This document shows, piece after piece, positions 8,313 to 20,573 of a DNA stretch of 64,000 nucleotides. The position numbers were made by a program, and so were the translations under genes. The notes below the pieces were generated by a model. The model did no database searches, was not told the origin of the DNA, and saw only the letters and a program-made list of their open reading frames with translations. Within the stretch, counting starts at the first letter, position 1, and each line of letters opens with the position of its first letter. This DNA comes from Azospirillum melinis (GTDB taxonomy: Bacteria > Pseudomonadota > Alphaproteobacteria > Azospirillales > Azospirillaceae), in contig NZ_WHOS01000020.1 in NCBI RefSeq assembly GCF_013340935.1, forward strand, positions 1-64,000, in the 5' to 3' direction.

Positions 8313-9443
8313 ATGAACATCACCATCGAACGCGCCGCCCTTCTCCGTTCCCTGGGTCACGTGCAGAGTGTGGTCGAGCGGCGGAACACCATTCCGATCC
8401 TGTCCAACGTCCTGCTGCGCGCGGGCGACGGCGAACTGTCGCTGGCCGCCACCGACATGGATCTGGAGATCGTCGAGACGGTCCCGGCGACGGTCGGGCG
8501 CCCCGGCGGCACCACCGCCCCCGCCCACACCCTGTTCGACATCGTCCGCAAGCTGCCCGACGGCAGCCAGGTCGAGCTGGACATCGGCGGCGACGGCACC
8601 ATCCTGACGCTGCGCGCCGGCCGGTCGCAGTTCAAGCTGTCCTGCCTGCCGGTGGAGGATTTCCCGCAGCTGTCCAGCGGCGAGCTGAAGCACAATTTCT
8701 CGGTCGCCGCCGCCGACCTGCGCGGGCTGATCGACCGCACCCGCTTCGCCATCTCCACCGAGGAGACGCGCTATTACCTGAACGGCATCTACCTGCACGC
8801 CGCCAAGAGCAAGATGGGCAGCCTGGAGACGCCGGTGCTGCGCGCCGTCGCCACCGACGGCCACCGGCTGGCGCGGGTCGAGATGCCGCTGCCGGACGGG
8901 GCCGAGGCCATCCCCGGCGTCATCATCCCGCGCAAGACCGTCACCGAGATCCGCAAGCTGGTCGACGAGGCCGCCGACCGCATCGAGCTGTCGATGTCCG
9001 ACAACAAGATCCGCTTCGGCTTCGACAGCGTCGTCGTCACCTCCAAGCTGATCGACGGCACCTTCCCCGACTATGAGCGGGTGATCCCGGTCGGCAACGA
9101 CAAGGTGATGGAGGTGGACGCCAAGCTGTTCGCCGCCGCCGTCGACCGCGTCGCCACCATCTCCACCGAGAAGAGCCGGGCGGTGAAGCTGTCGCTGGTC
9201 CGCGGCGCGCTCACCCTGTCCGCCACCAGCCCGGAATCGGGCAGCGCGACCGAGGAGCTGGAAGTCAGTTACCAGGAGTCCCCCCTGGAAATCGGCTTCA
9301 ACTCTCGCTATCTGCTGGACATCACGCAGCAGATCGAGGGCGAGGGCGCCCAGTTCACGCTGGCCGACGCCGCGTCGCCGACCATCATCCGCGACGTCGC
9401 CGACTCCACCGCGCTCTACGTCCTGATGCCGATGCGCGTGTGA
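8313..9443 (+). CDS. dnaN: DNA polymerase III beta subunit (sliding clamp)
   Basis: The product forms the ring-shaped dimer that tethers DNA polymerase III and repair polymerases to DNA. At 376 residues it fits the family and shows the three consecutive clamp domains: the first begins MNITIERAALLRSL, the second carries FAISTEETRYYLNGIYLH, and the third has SRYLLDI and the C-terminal YVLMPMRV that forms the hydrophobic partner-binding pocket. The ATG at 8313 starts the family alignment exactly; an in-frame ATG 15 codons earlier only adds unrelated residues. It is followed by recF and gyrB, the classic dnaN-recF-gyrB order, but no dnaA is adjacent in this window. Confidence 0.98.
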   Translation: MNITIERAALLRSLGHVQSVVERRNTIPILSNVLLRAGDGELSLAATDMDLEIVETVPATVGRPGGTTAPAHTLFDIVRKLPDGSQVELDIGGDGTILTLRAGRSQFKLSCLPVEDFPQLSSGELKHNFSVAAADLRGLIDRTRFAISTEETRYYLNGIYLHAAKSKMGSLETPVLRAVATDGHRLARVEMPLPDGAEAIPGVIIPRKTVTEIRKLVDEAADRIELSMSDNKIRFGFDSVVVTSKLIDGTFPDYERVIPVGNDKVMEVDAKLFAAAVDRVATISTEKSRAVKLSLVRGALTLSATSPESGSATEELEVSYQESPLEIGFNSRYLLDITQQIEGEGAQFTLADAASPTIIRDVADSTALYVLMPMRV

Positions 9444-9450
9444 TGGGGCT

Positions 9451-9467
9451 GCGGGGATCCTCCCCGC
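9451..9467 (+). other. Small hairpin between dnaN and recF
   Basis: GCGGGGA and TCCCCGC form a perfect 7-bp stem with a 3-base loop 8 bases after the dnaN stop. No T run follows, so it is more likely an mRNA-stabilising or attenuating hairpin than a terminator. Confidence 0.4.
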
Positions 9468-9507
9468 CCCAGGCGGAACGGACCAGTTGCACCACACGGC
9501 AGTTTCG

Positions 9508-10692
9508 ATGAGCGGCGGCACCCCGGTGTCCGCCGCAACTCCGGCTTTCGCTCCGGCCCTGGCAGTCAGGCGGATGACGCTGACGCGCTTCCGCGGCTAC
9601 GACTCCGCGCGGCTGGAGCCCGACCGCCGGCCCGTCGCCCTGATCGGCCCGAACGGCGCCGGCAAGACCAACCTGTTGGAAGCCGTCAGCTTCCTCGCCC
9701 CCGGCCGCGGCATCCGCGGCGCCCGGCTGGCCGAGGTGGAGCGGCTCGGTTCGCCCCCCGGCGCCGGCTGGGCGGTGGCGGCGATGCTCGACACCCCGAT
9801 GGGACCGGTGGAGATCGGCACCGGCCGCGAACCGCATGACGGAAGCCGCAGCTCCGAGCGCGACCGCCGGCTGGTCCGCATCGACGGCCACCCGGCCAAG
9901 GGCCAGACCGCACTCGCCGACCATGTCGCCATGGTCTGGCTGACCCCGCAGATGGACCGCCTGTTCCTCGAAGGGTCGAGCGGACGGCGGCGTTTTCTCG
10001 ACCGGCTGGTCTTCGGCTTCGATCCCGCCCATGCCGGGCGGCTGTCGCGCTACGAGCATGCCTTGCGCGAACGCGCCCGCCTGCTGCGCGACGGCCGCTT
10101 CGACGAGGGCTGGCTCGGCGCGCTGGAGGACCAGATGGCGACCACGGGAATCGCCGTCGCCGCGGCAAGGCGCGAGGTGGTGCAGCGGCTGCGCGCCGCC
10201 TGCGCCCGCTCGGTCGGCCCCTTCCCCGGCGCCGACCTCGCCGTCGCCGGCACGGTGGAACGCTGGCTGGACGAAGGTCCGGCGCTGGCGGCGGAGGATG
10301 CGCTGCGCGACAGTCTGCGCGCCGGACGCCGCGCCGACTCCGACGGCGGCGGCGCCATGGTGGGACCGCACAAGAGCGACCTCGCCGTCCGCCATGCGCC
10401 CAAGGACATGCCGGCGGGGCTGTGCTCCACCGGCGAGCAGAAGGCGCTGCTGATCGCCATCGTACTGGCCAACGCCCGGCTGCTGGCGGCCGAACGCGGC
10501 GCAGCGCCGATCCTTCTGCTGGACGAGGTGGCCGCCCATCTCGACCCCGAGCGGCGCGCCGCGCTGTTCGGAGAAATCCTGGCATTGGGCGCCCAGGCCT
10601 GGATGACCGGCACCGACGAGGGGGTTTTCGACCCGCTTGGGCAGGATGCCCGCCGCTTCCGCATCGAAGACGCCCACATCCGCCCCGGATAG
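9508..10692 (+). CDS. recF: DNA replication and repair protein RecF
   Basis: RecF is an SMC-like ATPase that, with RecO and RecR, helps load RecA at single-strand gaps. The 394-residue product has Walker A GPNGAGKT at 47-54, the signature region STGEQKALLI and Walker B ILLLDEVAAHLD, in family order. Start choice: the frame is open from a TTG at 9487, but the ATG at 9508 is preferred. The alignment to other RecF proteins really begins near MTLTRFRGYDS (residue 23), so a later start at 9574 is possible. It lies 64 bases after dnaN and 90 bases before gyrB. Confidence 0.95.
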   Translation: MSGGTPVSAATPAFAPALAVRRMTLTRFRGYDSARLEPDRRPVALIGPNGAGKTNLLEAVSFLAPGRGIRGARLAEVERLGSPPGAGWAVAAMLDTPMGPVEIGTGREPHDGSRSSERDRRLVRIDGHPAKGQTALADHVAMVWLTPQMDRLFLEGSSGRRRFLDRLVFGFDPAHAGRLSRYEHALRERARLLRDGRFDEGWLGALEDQMATTGIAVAAARREVVQRLRAACARSVGPFPGADLAVAGTVERWLDEGPALAAEDALRDSLRAGRRADSDGGGAMVGPHKSDLAVRHAPKDMPAGLCSTGEQKALLIAIVLANARLLAAERGAAPILLLDEVAAHLDPERRAALFGEILALGAQAWMTGTDEGVFDPLGQDARRFRIEDAHIRPG

Positions 10693-10734
10693 GGGTGGAA
10701 ATCCGGGAAAAATCCCGGAAAAAAAGCATGCTGA

Positions 10735-13266
<2,532 letters not shown>

Positions 13267-13298
13267 TCGGGGCGGTTGTGGTCGGTTGAGCGGACAGT

Positions 13299-13332
13299 AA
13301 AAAAGCGGAGCCTCGAAGGCTCCGCTTTTTTT
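13299..13332. terminator. Rho-independent terminator after gyrB, bidirectional
   Basis: GCGGAGCCT (13305-13313) pairs with AGGCTCCGC (13317-13325) over a 3-base loop, flanked by A6 on the left and T7 on the right. It ends gyrB on the plus strand and can also end the converging SDR gene. Confidence 0.93.
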
Positions 13333-13364
13333 ACGTCCGGACGCAGCCGCCCTCGCCTGCGTCC

Positions 13365-14135
13365 TTACTGCTGCGCCTCGCGCGCTTTGCGGGCCATCTC
13401 GTTGAGCGTCGTCACCGCCTCGTCGAACCGGTGCTCCGCCTCGGCCTGGCGCTGGAAGGCGACGCGCTGCACCAGGATCTCGCGCGGGGTCGGCTGCTGC
13501 TGGAACAGCGCCATCACCTCGTCGATGAAGTCGGCCAGCGGCAGATAGCCCGGCCGGGTGGCCTGTCCGGGGGTGAGGTCGGTCTGGACCGCCGGCGGCA
13601 CCAGTTCGATAACCTCGATTTTGCCCTTCAGCGCCTCGCGCAGGGCGACCGTGTAGAGATGCATGGCCGCCTTGGTCGCCGAATAGGTCGGGGCGGCAAC
13701 GAGCGGCACGAAGGCCAGGCCGGAGGTGACGTTGACCAGGGCCGCATCGGGCTGGCGGCCCAGATGCTCGACCAGGGCGTCGGTCAGCCGGATGGGGCCG
13801 AGCAGGTTGGTGGCGACGGTCGCCTCCGCATCGCCAAGATCGCGCTGCCGGTCGAGCGCCTCGAAGCGCATGATCCCGGCATTGTTGATCAGCACGTTGA
13901 GAGCCGGATGCTCCGCCGTCAGCCGTCGTGCGAAGTCGGCAATGCCCGCGGCGCTGTCGGCGTCGAAGGTCATGGCGTGCATGTTCGGACGGCCGGCGAT
14001 CGCCTGTTGCAACACATCGTCGCGGCGGCCGGCGACGATCACCGTGTTTCCGAGATCATGGAAACGGTGGGCCAGAGCCTTGCCGATCCCTGAGCCGCCA
14101 CCCGTGATCAGGATGGTGTTCCCTTCGGTTTTCAT
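13365..14135 (-). CDS. SDR family oxidoreductase (DltE-like)
   Basis: This 256-residue classical short-chain dehydrogenase has the NAD(P)-binding TGGGSGIGKA near the N-terminus, NNAG in the fourth strand, a Ser in the NVTSGLAFVP strand and the catalytic YSATK. The substrate is not evident; the sequence resembles DltE/YusZ-type reductases. The ATG at 14135 is chosen because the SDR fold begins at once (MKTEGNTILITGG); the 22 codons upstream in frame run into the shared promoter region. It is transcribed divergently from an HxlR regulator 102 bases away, which very likely controls it, possibly in response to a quinone or aldehyde. Confidence 0.88.
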   Translation of the reverse strand: MKTEGNTILITGGGSGIGKALAHRFHDLGNTVIVAGRRDDVLQQAIAGRPNMHAMTFDADSAAGIADFARRLTAEHPALNVLINNAGIMRFEALDRQRDLGDAEATVATNLLGPIRLTDALVEHLGRQPDAALVNVTSGLAFVPLVAAPTYSATKAAMHLYTVALREALKGKIEVIELVPPAVQTDLTPGQATRPGYLPLADFIDEVMALFQQQPTPREILVQRVAFQRQAEAEHRFDEAVTTLNEMARKAREAQQ

Positions 14136-14176
14136 GGGCGTGACTTTCACTGTTGTCCGCCTGAAAGCTATCGCCC

Positions 14177-14234
14177 ACACTCTCCAGATCAAAGTAGGCA
14201 CCGGAAAGATTTATACGCACCAAAAGGAGAGTGT
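14177..14234. promoter_or_regulatory. Inverted repeat in the SDR/HxlR divergent promoter region
   Basis: ACACTCTCC (14177-14185) is a perfect inverted copy of GGAGAGTGT (14226-14234), 40 bases apart. The right arm includes the AGGAG ribosome binding site of the HxlR gene. It may be an HxlR operator or an RNA stem; sequence alone does not separate the two. Confidence 0.45.
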
Positions 14235-14237
14235 AGG

Positions 14238-14735
14238 ATGCGCAAGGCTTTGCCCGACCCGCAGATCGAGGCACGGCGCCGGCAGCCGCCTCCCGACACG
14301 GTCGATCCGGCCATCGAAGCGCTGGTTCACGACATCATCGGCAAGGTGGCCGACAAATGGACCATGCTGATCCTCGAAGCCCTGCATGAGCACGGCACCT
14401 TGCGCTTCACGCAGCTCGGCAAGGTCGTCGGCCGGATCAGCCAGAAGATGCTGACCCAGACCGTGCGCCAGATGGAGAGGGATGGCCTCGTGCGGCGGAC
14501 GGTGCACCCGGTCATCCCGCCGCATGTGGATTATACGCTGACACCGCTCGGCGAGAGTCTGGGAGCGGCGTTCTGCGGCGTGTGGATCTGGGCGGAGACG
14601 CACCATGCCGAGATCGAGCGGGCCCGGGCCTCCTTCGCCGAGCGCGAGGCGGCGGCATCCGGCACTCCGGCGATCCTGGCGCAGGACATCCTGGCGCCGG
14701 ACACTGGGAAGGGTCCCCACCCCGGCCCGGCTTGA
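14238..14735 (+). CDS. HxlR-family winged-helix transcriptional regulator
   Basis: The 165-residue protein carries one HxlR/MarR-like winged-helix domain: VADKWTMLILEAL, FTQLGKVVGRISQKMLTQTVRQMERDGLV (recognition helix) and the wing PPHVDYTLTPLGESL. HxlR proteins bind as dimers to divergent promoters and often respond to electrophiles through cysteine. Here the one clear cysteine follows the wing (AAFCGVW). The C-terminal tail is extended by about 30 residues with no recognised domain. The ribosome binding site AAGGAG precedes the ATG. The likely target is the divergent SDR gene, plus itself. Confidence 0.9.
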   Translation: MRKALPDPQIEARRRQPPPDTVDPAIEALVHDIIGKVADKWTMLILEALHEHGTLRFTQLGKVVGRISQKMLTQTVRQMERDGLVRRTVHPVIPPHVDYTLTPLGESLGAAFCGVWIWAETHHAEIERARASFAEREAAASGTPAILAQDILAPDTGKGPHPGPA

Positions 14736-14754
14736 CCGAAGGGACAGGCGTCGA

Positions 14755-15564
14755 TTACGCGCCGACCTCGTCCGTCCAGACCCGGAACTCCGTCAGCGTG
14801 TTGGGACCGAAGGTGTGGGTGAGCGGCACATCGGCCGCATCGCGCCCCTGCGCGATCAGGATGCGTCCGATCCGGGGCGCATTGTTGCGCGGATCGAAGA
14901 CATGCCAGCGGCCGCCCAGATAGACCTCCATCCATGCCGCGAAATCCATCGGCCCATAGGGGGGCGGCAGACCGATGTCGCTGATGTATCCGGTGCAGTA
15001 GCGCGCCGGAATGTTCATCGCGCGGCAGAAGGCGATGGCGAGATGGGCAAAGTCGCGGCAGACCCCGCGCTTCTCGGCATAGGTCTGGGCGGCGGTCCGC
15101 GTCGGGCGCGAATGCTCGTAGCCGAATGTCACGTGGTTGTGGACGAAGTCGCAGATCGCCTGAACCCGCGCCCAGCCCGGCGCCGTGCCCGCAAACAGCC
15201 GCCATGCCTCGTCGGACAGGACGTCGGTCTCGCAGTAGCGGCTTCCCAGCAGGAACAGCAGCGTGTCGGCCGGCAACTCGTCGACGCTGTGCTGGACGGC
15301 GCCGGGATCGACCGGGTCGAACGCCCCGCTGTCCCGGATGACGCTGTCGGCGCTGATGGTCATGGGACCGGCGGGCGCGACCAGCCGGCTGCACCAGTTG
15401 CCGAAGCTGTCGCGATAGCCCTGGATCGGCGCCGGAACGCTGGTGACGATATGGTCGGGCCGCTCCAGGTCGCCGACGCGGGAGTAATGCACGTTCAGCA
15501 TCACGATCATGGGGGTGGGGGCGGGAAAGCTGAAATTCAGCTGGTAGCCCAGGTGTATGCGCAT
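14755..15564 (-). CDS. Transglutaminase-like cysteine protease
   Basis: The 269-residue product has the transglutaminase-like Cys-His-Asp triad. The Cys is in KRGVCRDFAHLAIAF, the His in GRWHVFDPR, and the Asp follows in the same strand. An N-terminal beta-rich domain of about 120 residues precedes the core, as in bacterial transglut_core proteins. There is no signal peptide from this start. The ATG at 15564 (MRIHLGYQLNF) matches the family start; 64 codons of open frame upstream are non-conserved and cross an apparent ptsP terminator. Likely a peptidase or amidase; the substrate is unknown. It converges on the HxlR gene. Confidence 0.87.
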   Translation of the reverse strand: MRIHLGYQLNFSFPAPTPMIVMLNVHYSRVGDLERPDHIVTSVPAPIQGYRDSFGNWCSRLVAPAGPMTISADSVIRDSGAFDPVDPGAVQHSVDELPADTLLFLLGSRYCETDVLSDEAWRLFAGTAPGWARVQAICDFVHNHVTFGYEHSRPTRTAAQTYAEKRGVCRDFAHLAIAFCRAMNIPARYCTGYISDIGLPPPYGPMDFAAWMEVYLGGRWHVFDPRNNAPRIGRILIAQGRDAADVPLTHTFGPNTLTEFRVWTDEVGA

Positions 15565-15690
15565 GAATGCCCTCCGATGAAAAAGCGTGCTGGTGCCGGC
15601 GGATACAGGTATCGCCTCCGAGGCTGAAGAAGATCGAGGGAAAAGGATACATATTTTATGGTATCGGCCAGCCAGACCGGCAGGAACGGC

Positions 15691-15730
15691 AAATAAAAAG
15701 GGCGGGCCACACCGGCTCCGCCCGTTCTTT
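15691..15730 (-). terminator. Rho-independent terminator downstream of ptsP
   Basis: Read on the minus strand, GGGCGG pairs with CCGCCC and is followed by TTTTTATTT. It lies 66 bases after the ptsP stop and ends the lysC-ptsP transcription unit. Confidence 0.8.
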
Positions 15731-15795
15731 TCGCGACCTGCCTGAAAAAAGAGCAAGCTCCCCGCACCGGCGGCCCTGCGCGCCGCCGGCCGGCA

Positions 15796-18114
15796 TCAGA
15801 AGATTACGCCGTGATCCTTGCCGAAGGTCTTCAGCTTGTCGCGCAGGCTGTGGTCGGCACCGGTGTAGAGCCCGCTCATATATTGCCGCAGGGCGGCGAC
15901 ATCGAGCGAACGCAGCATGGTCTTCACCGGACCGACGGACGGCGGCGACATCGACAGGGTGCGGAAGCCGACGCCGATCAGCGCCATGGCATCCAGCGGC
16001 CGACCCGCCATCTCGCCGCAGATGCTGAGCGACACCTTGTGCCGGCTGCATTCGTCGACCAGACGGCGCAGCACGCACAGCATCGACGGCGACAGCGGGT
16101 CGTAGCGGGTCGAGGTGCGCGGGTTGCCGCGGTCGGCGGCGAACAGATACTGGGTCAGGTCGTTGGAGCCGACCGACAGGAAGTCCAGCTTCGGCAGCAG
16201 GGCCGGGAGTTGCCACAACAGCGACGGCACCTCCAGCATCGTGCCGACGCGCAGGCTGCTGGGCGCCTCGATCCCCTGGGCGGCAAGGCGCTTCAGTTCC
16301 AGCTCCAGCAGGCGGCGGGCGCCGTCGAACTCCGCGACCTCGGCGATCATCGGGAACATCACCGACAGCGGCCGGCCGGCGGCGGCCAGCAGCAGGGCCC
16401 GCAATTGCTGGCGCAGCAGCGACGGGTGGTCCAGCCCGATGCGCACGGCACGCCAGCCCAGCGCCGGGTTCTCCTCCTCGCCACCGGTCATGTAGGGCAG
16501 CATCTTGTCGCCGCCGACATCCAGCGTGCGGAAGACGATCGGCTTGTGGCCGACCTCGTCCATGATGCGGGAATAGAGGGTCGTCTGCGCCGTCACGTCG
16601 GGATAGGAGGCGCGGACCATGAAGGGGATTTCGGTGCGGTAGAGCCCGACCCCCTCGGCCCCGCTGGCGGTCAGGTGCGGCAGGTCGATCAGCAGGCCGC
16701 AGTTCAGCTGGATGGAGATCGGCACGCCGTCGCGCGTCACCGAGGGCAGGTTGCGGATTTCCGCATACATCTGCTCCTTGCGGTGCTGCAACGCCACCGC
16801 CTCGCCGAAGGCCATCTGGATGTCTTCGGCCGGGCGGATGAAGACCGAGCCATGGTCGCCGTCGACGATCAGCTGGTCCAGCGGCTCGATCCGGTTCAGC
16901 GCGTCGGCCGCCTGCACCACCGGGATGTTGAGCGCGCGGGCGACGATGCAGACATGGCTGGCAGGCGACCCCTCCTCCAGCAGCAGGCCGCGCAGGCGGG
17001 TGCGGTCGTAATCCAGCAGTTCCGCCGGCCCCATGGAGCGGGCGACCAGGATCATGTCGTCCGGCAGGGTGGCGCCATCGGTGGTGCCGGTCTTCCCGGC
17101 CAGATGTTGCAGCAACCTGTTGGTCAGATCCTCGAAATCCATCAACCGTTCCCTGATGTAGGGATCGGTCAGATGGCTCATGCGGGCGCGGGTGTCGTTC
17201 TGGACCTGCTGCACTGCCGCTTCCGCCGTCAGGCCGACGCGGATCGCCTCGCGGATGCGCGACAGCCAGCCGCGGTCCTCGGCGAACATCCGGTAGGTCT
17301 CCAGGATGTCGCGCGGTTCGCTGAGCCCCGCCAGCGACGCCGCCTCCAGCAGATCGTCGATGGCGCTGTGCATGGTCTGCAGCGCGGTGTTGAAGCGCTC
17401 CAGCTCAGCATCGGCATCCTCCGCCACCATCTGGCGGACGGTCAGCTGCGGCCGGTGGATGACGGCGAGGCCCATGGCCAGCCCGGCGCTCATTGCCGTG
17501 CCCGACAGGCGGGCCGGCGCCAGCACGGGATCGCCGGTGGTGGTGACCTCCACCGGGTTGACCAGCTCGCTCTGCGCCACCAACTCGGCGACGACCATGG
17601 CGATGGTCTGGAGGGTTTCCACCTCCTCCTCGACATAGCGGCGGCGGTCCTTGTGCTGGATCACCAGCACGCCGCGCACCTTGCTGCCGCGCAGGATCGG
17701 CACGCCGGCCAGCGACTGGAACGGGTCTTCCCCCGTTTCCGGACGGTAGGCGAAGCTGGGATGGGAGGGCGCGTTGTCCAGCGCCACCGGGCGGGCGTGG
17801 CCGGCGATGTAGCCGACGATGCCCTCGCCCACGCGCAGGCGGGTGTTGTGGACGGCGGTCTTGTTCAGGCCTTCGGTGGAGAACAGCTCCAGCACCTCGC
17901 CGGCGCGCATGACGTAGCAGGAGCAGACATCCGCCTTCATCTCCGCCGCGATCAGCGTGACGATCTTGTCCAGCCGATCCTGCCCCGACCCCGACCCGGC
18001 CATGATGTCGCGCAGCCGGGCGAGCAGCCGGCGCGACGAGGTGCCGTCGAAGCGGGGATGCACACCCCCGCCCATACCGCCGTCACCGGCTGCCGTGTCG
18101 AGGGTGTCGGTCAT
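15796..18114 (-). CDS. ptsP: Nitrogen PTS phosphoenolpyruvate-protein phosphotransferase (EI-Ntr)
   Basis: EI-Ntr takes phosphate from PEP and passes it to NPr, which feeds EIIA-Ntr (ptsN, 22158-22616). The 772-residue protein has an N-terminal GAF domain (about 30-185), the PEP-utiliser N-terminal helical part (200-330), the swivelling domain with phospho-accepting His387 in GSPASHVCIVAR, and the TIM-barrel PEP-binding domain with GLYRTEIPFM and Cys699 in SICGEMAG. The GAF domain is the sensory part that in relatives responds to glutamine. It starts two bases after the flavoprotein gene ends, so the two are co-transcribed, with lysC at the head of the unit. Confidence 0.97.
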   Translation of the reverse strand: MTDTLDTAAGDGGMGGGVHPRFDGTSSRRLLARLRDIMAGSGSGQDRLDKIVTLIAAEMKADVCSCYVMRAGEVLELFSTEGLNKTAVHNTRLRVGEGIVGYIAGHARPVALDNAPSHPSFAYRPETGEDPFQSLAGVPILRGSKVRGVLVIQHKDRRRYVEEEVETLQTIAMVVAELVAQSELVNPVEVTTTGDPVLAPARLSGTAMSAGLAMGLAVIHRPQLTVRQMVAEDADAELERFNTALQTMHSAIDDLLEAASLAGLSEPRDILETYRMFAEDRGWLSRIREAIRVGLTAEAAVQQVQNDTRARMSHLTDPYIRERLMDFEDLTNRLLQHLAGKTGTTDGATLPDDMILVARSMGPAELLDYDRTRLRGLLLEEGSPASHVCIVARALNIPVVQAADALNRIEPLDQLIVDGDHGSVFIRPAEDIQMAFGEAVALQHRKEQMYAEIRNLPSVTRDGVPISIQLNCGLLIDLPHLTASGAEGVGLYRTEIPFMVRASYPDVTAQTTLYSRIMDEVGHKPIVFRTLDVGGDKMLPYMTGGEEENPALGWRAVRIGLDHPSLLRQQLRALLLAAAGRPLSVMFPMIAEVAEFDGARRLLELELKRLAAQGIEAPSSLRVGTMLEVPSLLWQLPALLPKLDFLSVGSNDLTQYLFAADRGNPRTSTRYDPLSPSMLCVLRRLVDECSRHKVSLSICGEMAGRPLDAMALIGVGFRTLSMSPPSVGPVKTMLRSLDVAALRQYMSGLYTGADHSLRDKLKTFGKDHGVIF

Positions 18115-18116
18115 CG

Positions 18117-19202
18117 CTACAGCGCTCCCACCGTCGGCTCCGTCATCAGGCTTAACGATGCCTCATCCATCGCCCGCCGTGCCAGCGCCGATTCGGCCTG
18201 GGCGATCAATTCGGCCAGGATTTCGGCCACCGGCTGTTCGCGGGTGACCAGCCCGACGCTCTGCCCGGCCATCAGGGAGCCGCTTTCCACGTCGCCCTCG
18301 ACCACCGCGCGGCGCAGCGCGCCGGCCCAGAAATGCTCGATCTCCAGCATGCCCTCGTCGCGGCTCATCGCGCCGGAATCGACCCTGGCGATGACGTCGC
18401 GCTGGAACTCCATGAAGCGCTTGGACGCCTCGTTCGCCAGCGCGCGCACCGGGATCACCGGGAAACGCGGGTCGATCTGCACCGACGGCTGGGCATCGCG
18501 GGCCGACGCCCGGATGAAGGCCTGCTTGAAATTGGCATGGGCCACGCATTCGGTGGCGCAGACGAAACGGGTGCCGACCTGAACGCCGGCGGCCCCCAGC
18601 TCCAGATAGGAGAGGATCGTTTCGCCCCGGCCGATGCCGCCGGCGACGAACACCGGCACGTCGCGCAGGTCGGGCAGGATTTCCTGGGCCAGCACGGTGG
18701 TGGAGACCGGGCCGATGTGGCCGCCGGCCTCGGTTCCCTCGATCACCAGCGCATCGGCGCCATGCTTCACCAGCCGCCGGCCGGCGGTCAGGGTCGGGGC
18801 GAAGGCCATCGCCTTGGCCCCGCCGTCCTTGATGCGGCGCAGGGTGGCGCCGGTCGGCAGGCCGCCGGCGACGACCACATGGCCGACCTTCTGCTCGCGG
18901 CAGACGTCGATCAGCTGGTCCAGCGCCGGGTGCATGTTGATCAGGTTGACGCCGAACGGCTTGGCCGTAAGCGCGCGGGTGCCGGCGATCTCCACCGCCA
19001 GCTGGTCCGGCGCCATCGAGCCGCAGGCCAGCACGCCGAAGCCGCCGGCGTTGGAGATGGCGGAGACCAGATGCCGTTCCGACACCCAGCTCATCGCACC
19101 GCCCATCACGGCGGTGCGGGTGCCGAGGAAGTCCCGGCCCCGCTGCCAGAGCCGGTCGAGCCGGGCCGATGCTGCCGCCGCGTAAGATGTGGCGTCGGTC
19201 AT
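18117..19202 (-). CDS. Nitronate monooxygenase-family FMN protein
   Basis: The 361-residue product is a TIM-barrel flavoprotein of the 2-nitropropane dioxygenase/FabK type. The N-terminal [27 protein letters not shown] binds FMN phosphate in relatives; the central [14 protein letters not shown] carries the conserved His, and [13 protein letters not shown] plus [12 protein letters not shown] complete the barrel. These enzymes oxidise alkyl nitronates or act as enoyl reductases; sequence alone does not decide which. It lies 45 bases after lysC and 2 bases before ptsP. The amino acid/nitrogen neighbourhood is suggestive but does not define its substrate. Confidence 0.88.
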   Translation of the reverse strand: MTDATSYAAAASARLDRLWQRGRDFLGTRTAVMGGAMSWVSERHLVSAISNAGGFGVLACGSMAPDQLAVEIAGTRALTAKPFGVNLINMHPALDQLIDVCREQKVGHVVVAGGLPTGATLRRIKDGGAKAMAFAPTLTAGRRLVKHGADALVIEGTEAGGHIGPVSTTVLAQEILPDLRDVPVFVAGGIGRGETILSYLELGAAGVQVGTRFVCATECVAHANFKQAFIRASARDAQPSVQIDPRFPVIPVRALANEASKRFMEFQRDVIARVDSGAMSRDEGMLEIEHFWAGALRRAVVEGDVESGSLMAGQSVGLVTREQPVAEILAELIAQAESALARRAMDEASLSLMTEPTVGAL

Positions 19203-19247
19203 GGCCGGCCCTCTCCTGATGTTCCCGTCCCCGGCACCCGCCTGCGA

Positions 19248-20483
19248 TCAGGCGGCGTCCAGGCCGTAGGCGGTGTGCAGGGCGCGCAGCGCCAGCTCCG
19301 CATACTCTTCGGCGATCAGGACCGAGATCTTGATCTCCGAGGTCGAGATGACCTGGATGTTGATGCCCTTGTCGGCCAGCGCCTTGAACATGCGCTGGGC
19401 GACGCCGGCATGGCTGCGCATGCCGACGCCGATGACCGACACCTTGACCACGTTGGCATCCGACACGATGCGCTTGTAGTTCAGGGTGGACTGCGCATCC
19501 TCCAGCACCTTCACGGCGCGGGCGATGTCCGCCTTGCCGACGGTGAAGGTCATGTCGGTGGACTTGCCGTCTTCCGACACGTTCTGGACGATCATGTCGA
19601 CGTTGACGGCGTTGTCGGTCAGCGGACCGAAGATGGCGGCGGCGACGCCCGGCTGGTCGGCGACGCCCACCAGGGTGATCTTCGCCTCGTCGCGGCTGTA
19701 GGCGATGCCGCTAACAACTTCCTTTTCCACGATCTCGTCCTCGTCAACAACCAGGGTTCCGGGAAGCGAACTGCCCGCCGCCGCTTCGAAGCTCGACAGC
19801 ACCTGCACGCGCACGCGGTGGTTCATCGCCATCTCGACCGAGCGGGTCTGAAGCACCTTGGCCCCCTGCGAGGCCAGCTCCAGCATCTCCTCGTAGGTGA
19901 TCTTGTCGAGCTTGCGCGCCTTGGTGACGATGCGCGGGTCGGTGGTGTAGACGCCGTCCACGTCGGTGTAGATGTCGCAGCGGTCGGCCTTCACCGCCGC
20001 CGCCAGCGCCACCGCCGAGGTGTCAGAGCCGCCGCGGCCCAGCGTGGTGATGCGGCCATGCTCCGACACGCCCTGGAAGCCCGCGACCACGGCGACTTCG
20101 CCGGTCTGCAGGGATTTTTCCATTTCGGTGGTGTCGATGGAGACGATGCGCGCCTTGCCGTGCGTGTCGTCGGTGCGGATCGGGATCTGCCAGCCGGCCC
20201 AGGAGCGGGCGGGAATGCCGAGCGACTGCAGGGCGACGGCCAGGAGACCGGAGGTCACCTGCTCGCCCGACGCCACGACCGCGTCATATTCGCGGGCGTC
20301 GTGCAGCTTGTCGATTTCGTTGCAGTATTTGACGAGCTGGTTGGTCACGCCGGACATCGCCGACACGACGACGGCGACCTGATGCCCCGCCTTCACCTCT
20401 TGCTCGACCTTTCGGGCCACGTTCTTGATGCGGTCGATGTCGCCGACCGACGTGCCTCCGAACTTCAGGACGATCCGCGCCAT
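19248..20483 (-). CDS. lysC: Aspartate kinase
   Basis: LysC phosphorylates aspartate, the first step to lysine, threonine, methionine and diaminopimelate. The 411-residue monofunctional enzyme begins with KFGGTSVGD, has [17 protein letters not shown] in the kinase domain and [13 protein letters not shown] for nucleotide binding. The C-terminus has two ACT domains (starting near [18 protein letters not shown] and [15 protein letters not shown]) for allosteric inhibition by lysine and/or threonine. An adjacent alternative alpha/beta internal start, seen in some lysC genes, was not examined. It is first in the lysC-flavoprotein-ptsP unit and diverges from ubiG. Confidence 0.97.
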   Translation of the reverse strand: MARIVLKFGGTSVGDIDRIKNVARKVEQEVKAGHQVAVVVSAMSGVTNQLVKYCNEIDKLHDAREYDAVVASGEQVTSGLLAVALQSLGIPARSWAGWQIPIRTDDTHGKARIVSIDTTEMEKSLQTGEVAVVAGFQGVSEHGRITTLGRGGSDTSAVALAAAVKADRCDIYTDVDGVYTTDPRIVTKARKLDKITYEEMLELASQGAKVLQTRSVEMAMNHRVRVQVLSSFEAAAGSSLPGTLVVDEDEIVEKEVVSGIAYSRDEAKITLVGVADQPGVAAAIFGPLTDNAVNVDMIVQNVSEDGKSTDMTFTVGKADIARAVKVLEDAQSTLNYKRIVSDANVVKVSVIGVGMRSHAGVAQRMFKALADKGINIQVISTSEIKISVLIAEEYAELALRALHTAYGLDAA

Positions 20484-20573
20484 ACCTCACACCATGTCTG
20501 GCCGCCCGGTCATGCCGTCTGGATCTCGCCATCTCGGTCATGCGGGTCGGCTGTGCGCACCCCCGCTCCACCG

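Noticed and set aside
10702..10719. Inverted repeat TCCGGGA/TCCCGGA as a recF terminator
   Set aside because: An A run, not a T run, follows on the coding strand, so it is not a rho-independent terminator for recF.
15811..18582. Long plus-strand frame across ptsP
   Set aside because: Antisense to ptsP; no domain, biased composition.
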